From: JBMYYE01 sp049609065
Lineage (GTDB): Bacteria; Pseudomonadota; Alphaproteobacteria; Rhodobacterales; Rhodobacteraceae
Assembly (NCBI GenBank): GCA_049609065.1
Contig: JBMYYE010000052.1
Location: 1-16,190 of the forward strand
Direction: 5' to 3'
Length of the DNA stretch: 16,190 nt
Part shown: in pieces, positions 13,945 through 16,190 of the stretch
How the letters are laid out: each line of letters opens with the position of its first letter
How positions within the stretch are numbered: position 1 is the stretch's first letter
Made by a program: the position numbers and the translations under genes
The notes under the pieces: generated by a model
What the model was told of the DNA's origin: nothing
The model's database searches: none
Seen by the model: the letters and a program-made list of their open reading frames with translations, nothing else

Positions 13945-14046
13945 ATGCGGTGTATTCTCTTCTACGATGACAACCGCCGCCGAAACTCTTTAAATCATGT
14001 CACTCCTGTGCCAGTTTCTCTTGAAAAATTGCGACCAATTCTTTGA
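13945..14046 (+). CDS. Possible 33-residue leader ORF upstream of bamA
   Basis: A 33-codon ORF, ATG at 13945 and TGA at 14044, lying in the 187-base gap between rseP and bamA. A GAGGGG sequence 8 bases before the ATG is a good ribosome binding site. The peptide (MRCILFYDDNRRRNSLNH then a Pro/Val-rich end) has no hydrophobic segment and resembles nothing I recognise. Its stop overlaps the proposed bamA -35 box. It may be a chance ORF, a leader peptide or the product of leftover RBS-like sequence. Confidence 0.25.
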   Translation: MRCILFYDDNRRRNSLNHVTPVPVSLEKLRPIL

Positions 14047-14069
14047 CTTGAGGCGCGGTTCCTTATACT
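14043..14069 (+). promoter_or_regulatory. bamA: Candidate bamA promoter
   Basis: TTGACT (14043-14048) and TATACT (14064-14069) are both close to consensus, but only 15 bases apart, short of the optimum 17. The bamA ATG follows 38 bases later. An internal promoter here would let bamA be expressed apart from the upstream operon. Confidence 0.45.
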
Positions 14070-14107
14070 CAGTCCTAAAATGATTAATAATCTGGAATCG
14101 GTACATC

Positions 14108-16190
14108 ATGTTTGAGCAGTCTCAAAACCCTCGTTCTCGGTCGAAATTTCTAGCGCCTCTTGCGGCCTTGATGATCTCAGTCGCTGTCGTGCCAACAGAC
14201 GCTTTGGCCCGCGACTATCGTTTCTCACGGGTCAATATCGAAGGCAATTCACGCATCGAAGCGGGCACGATTTTGACCTATGCTGGGATCAAAAAAGGCG
14301 AACGGGTTTCGGATGCCAAAGTAAATGATGCCTACCAGTCATTGATCGGCAGCGGGCTTTTTGAAACGGTGGAATTGACACCACGCGGCAATACACTCTC
14401 GATCAAAGTGACCGAATTCCCATCGATTAACCGGATTAACATTGAAGGCAATAAACGCCTTAAAGATGACAATCTCGAAGCACTTTTGGTTTCTAAGCCA
14501 CGCCATATCTATAGCCCATCTTCTGCAGAAGCAGATGCGGCGCGCCTGACGGCGGCTTATCGGGATGCGGGGCGTTTTGAAGCAACGGTTACGCCGCGGA
14601 TTATCCGCCGTGCCAATAACCGCGTTGATTTGGTTTTTGAAGTAACAGAAGCCAGCCCCATTGAAATTGAGCGCCTGAGCTTTGTTGGCAACCGCAACTA
14701 TTCAGATCACCGTTTGCGCCGTGTGTTGGCGTCTAAGCAGGCGGGGCTTTTGCGCGCGGTCATTCGTGCTGACACATTCCTTGCGGATCGCATCGATTAC
14801 GACAAACAGCTTTTGCGCGATTTCTATTTGGCGCGCGGCTATATCGATTTCCAAACACAAAGTGTTAACACGGATTTGACCCGCAAACGTGATGGGTTCT
14901 TGTTGACGTTTAAAGTCCAAGAAGGCCAGCAGTTCCGTTTTGGTGACGTGAGTGTGTCATCTGATGTGTCCGAAGCCGACCCAGAGATGTTTGACGCGGT
15001 TACCAAAATTAAAACGGGCACCGTTTATAGCCCCGTCCTTATTGAAGAAGCCATCACCCGGATGGAGCGCCTCGCGATTAAGGAGGGGCTACAATTTGTG
15101 CGGGTTGAGCCAGTGGTCTCACGCAATGACCGTGATTTGACCCTTGATGTTGAGCTTGTTTTGGTGCGTGGCCCACGTGTATTTGTGGAGCGCATCGATA
15201 TTGAAGGTAACAATACAACCTTGGACCGTGTCGTGCGTCAGCGCTTTGACACAGTGGAAGGGGATCCGTTTAACCCACGCGAAATTCGTGATGCGGCGTC
15301 GCGCATTCGGGCCCTTGGTTACTTTGCCAATGCCGATGTGAACACCAAAGAGGGGTCTAGCCCATCTCAGGTAGTCGTGGACGTGGATGTCGAAGAAAAA
15401 CCAACAGGCTCATTGTCCTTTGGGGCTTCTTTTGGCTCTGATGACGGGTTTGGTTTTAGCGCGAACGTGAAAGAACAAAACCTTCTTGGTCGTGGACAGT
15501 ATTTGTCCGCAAGTGTGAATACGTCTAAAAACTCAGAGGACTTGTCTTTTGAATTCCGTGAGCCACATCTTCTTGGCCGTGATCTTCAATTGGGGATTTC
15601 TGCTGGGTACCGCGTGGTTGATCACTCCGATGTGTCATATGATACGCGCCGTATCCACCTTAAGCCGAGCCTCTCTTTCCCAATTGGTGAATACAGTCGC
15701 CTTCGCGTTTCTGCTGGGGTTTCAAATGATAAAATCAGCAAGATCGATGCAGGGTCTTCGGCTATTTTGAAAGCTGAGGCGGGTGATGAAACGCGCGGTC
15801 TTATTGGATATGATTATAGCTATGACACCCGGAAAACGGGTCTTGATCCACGCAAAGGTTATTTTGCCTCATTTGGTCAAGAACTGAGCACAGGCGATGG
15901 GGCTTCCATTCTCAAAACAACATTTGAGATTGGGACAGAGTTTAAAACACGCAACGAAGATTTGAGCTTCCGTGCGAAGCTCTTTGGCGGCATGTTGAAT
16001 AGCACAGGTGGTTCCAGCCGCATTATTGACCGTTTCCAAGCCAGCACAGGGATCGTGCGCGGGTTCCAATACGGGGGCTTTGGTCCGCGTGATCTCGGTG
16101 CAACCAACAAAGATGCCCTTGGCGGTAATATGTATATTGCGGCGCGCTTTGAAATGGGATTCCCAATTGGGTTGCCAGAGGAATATGGCA
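14108..16190 (+). CDS. bamA: Outer membrane protein assembly factor BamA (partial, cut at window end)
   Basis: The first 694 codons of the central outer-membrane protein insertase. A signal peptide is evident: basic N-region, hydrophobic core (about 14-28) and a DALA cleavage site near residue 34. Five POTRA domains follow (starting near 38, 106, 186, 278 and 360), recognisable from repeated INIEGN-, FVGN- and IDIEGN-type strand starts. Then comes the 16-strand barrel, beginning about 430 after VEEKPTG. The conserved VRGF motif of loop 6 is at residues 650-653. The frame stays open to the end of the window; about 80-100 residues should be missing if the length is typical (roughly 770-800). 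The ribosome binding site is weak (GGAA). RseP directly upstream and BamA together handle envelope integrity. Confidence 0.95.
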   Translation, partial: MFEQSQNPRSRSKFLAPLAALMISVAVVPTDALARDYRFSRVNIEGNSRIEAGTILTYAGIKKGERVSDAKVNDAYQSLIGSGLFETVELTPRGNTLSIKVTEFPSINRINIEGNKRLKDDNLEALLVSKPRHIYSPSSAEADAARLTAAYRDAGRFEATVTPRIIRRANNRVDLVFEVTEASPIEIERLSFVGNRNYSDHRLRRVLASKQAGLLRAVIRADTFLADRIDYDKQLLRDFYLARGYIDFQTQSVNTDLTRKRDGFLLTFKVQEGQQFRFGDVSVSSDVSEADPEMFDAVTKIKTGTVYSPVLIEEAITRMERLAIKEGLQFVRVEPVVSRNDRDLTLDVELVLVRGPRVFVERIDIEGNNTTLDRVVRQRFDTVEGDPFNPREIRDAASRIRALGYFANADVNTKEGSSPSQVVVDVDVEEKPTGSLSFGASFGSDDGFGFSANVKEQNLLGRGQYLSASVNTSKNSEDLSFEFREPHLLGRDLQLGISAGYRVVDHSDVSYDTRRIHLKPSLSFPIGEYSRLRVSAGVSNDKISKIDAGSSAILKAEAGDETRGLIGYDYSYDTRKTGLDPRKGYFASFGQELSTGDGASILKTTFEIGTEFKTRNEDLSFRAKLFGGMLNSTGGSSRIIDRFQASTGIVRGFQYGGFGPRDLGATNKDALGGNMYIAARFEMGFPIGLPEEYG

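Noticed and set aside
14024..14042. AATTG/CAATT hairpin before bamA as an rseP terminator
   Set aside because: Only five AT-rich pairs with a short loop and a poor T-run; chance level.

Overview
The window looks like a core-genome segment of an alphaproteobacterium, most likely order Rhodobacterales (Roseobacter/Rhodobacteraceae type). This rests on the run pyrH-frr-uppS-cdsA-dxr-rseP-bamA, the tkt-gap-small membrane ORF cluster lying next to a ZapA-type gene, and general protein similarity recalled from that group. Base composition looks only moderately GC-rich by eye. The genus cannot be named from the sequence alone. No mobile elements, CRISPR arrays, tRNA or rRNA genes are visible.

Layout. 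(1) 1-2009, plus strand: a LysR-type regulator, a two-CBS-domain protein and coaD (coenzyme A synthesis). (2) 2028-5362, minus strand: tkt (transketolase), then gap (GAPDH), then an unannotated 47-residue membrane protein. tkt has its own strong terminator and gap its own candidate promoter. The transcript that runs through the small ORF probably ends at a hairpin lying inside the 3' end of coaD. (3) 5597-6512, plus strand: a coiled-coil protein overlapping zapA (cell division). (4) 6521-8336, minus strand: miaA (tRNA modification) followed by an AraC-type regulator with its own candidate promoter. (5) 8462 to the end, plus strand: pyrH, frr, a UUCG hairpin, uppS (TTG start), cdsA, dxr, rseP and bamA, which is cut by the window end.

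How the genes work together. The last block is an envelope-biogenesis operon. Dxr feeds the MEP isoprenoid pathway. UppS uses its products to make the undecaprenyl carrier for peptidoglycan and other glycans. CdsA makes CDP-diacylglycerol for phospholipids. RseP is an intramembrane protease usually tied to envelope stress control. BamA inserts outer-membrane proteins. PyrH and Frr supply UDP and ribosome recycling. The tkt-gap block serves central carbon metabolism.

No wholly new multi-gene system is evident. The points most worth a second look are a GAPDH whose cofactor-specificity residues look NADP-type, the 47-residue membrane protein downstream of it with a terminator embedded in the neighbouring coaD gene, operator-like repeats in the tkt and gap promoter regions, a coiled-coil partner gene overlapping zapA, and a 33-codon ORF with a good ribosome binding site upstream of bamA. 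No gene-free stretch exceeds 300 bases; the longest are 5363-5596 and 13921-14107.
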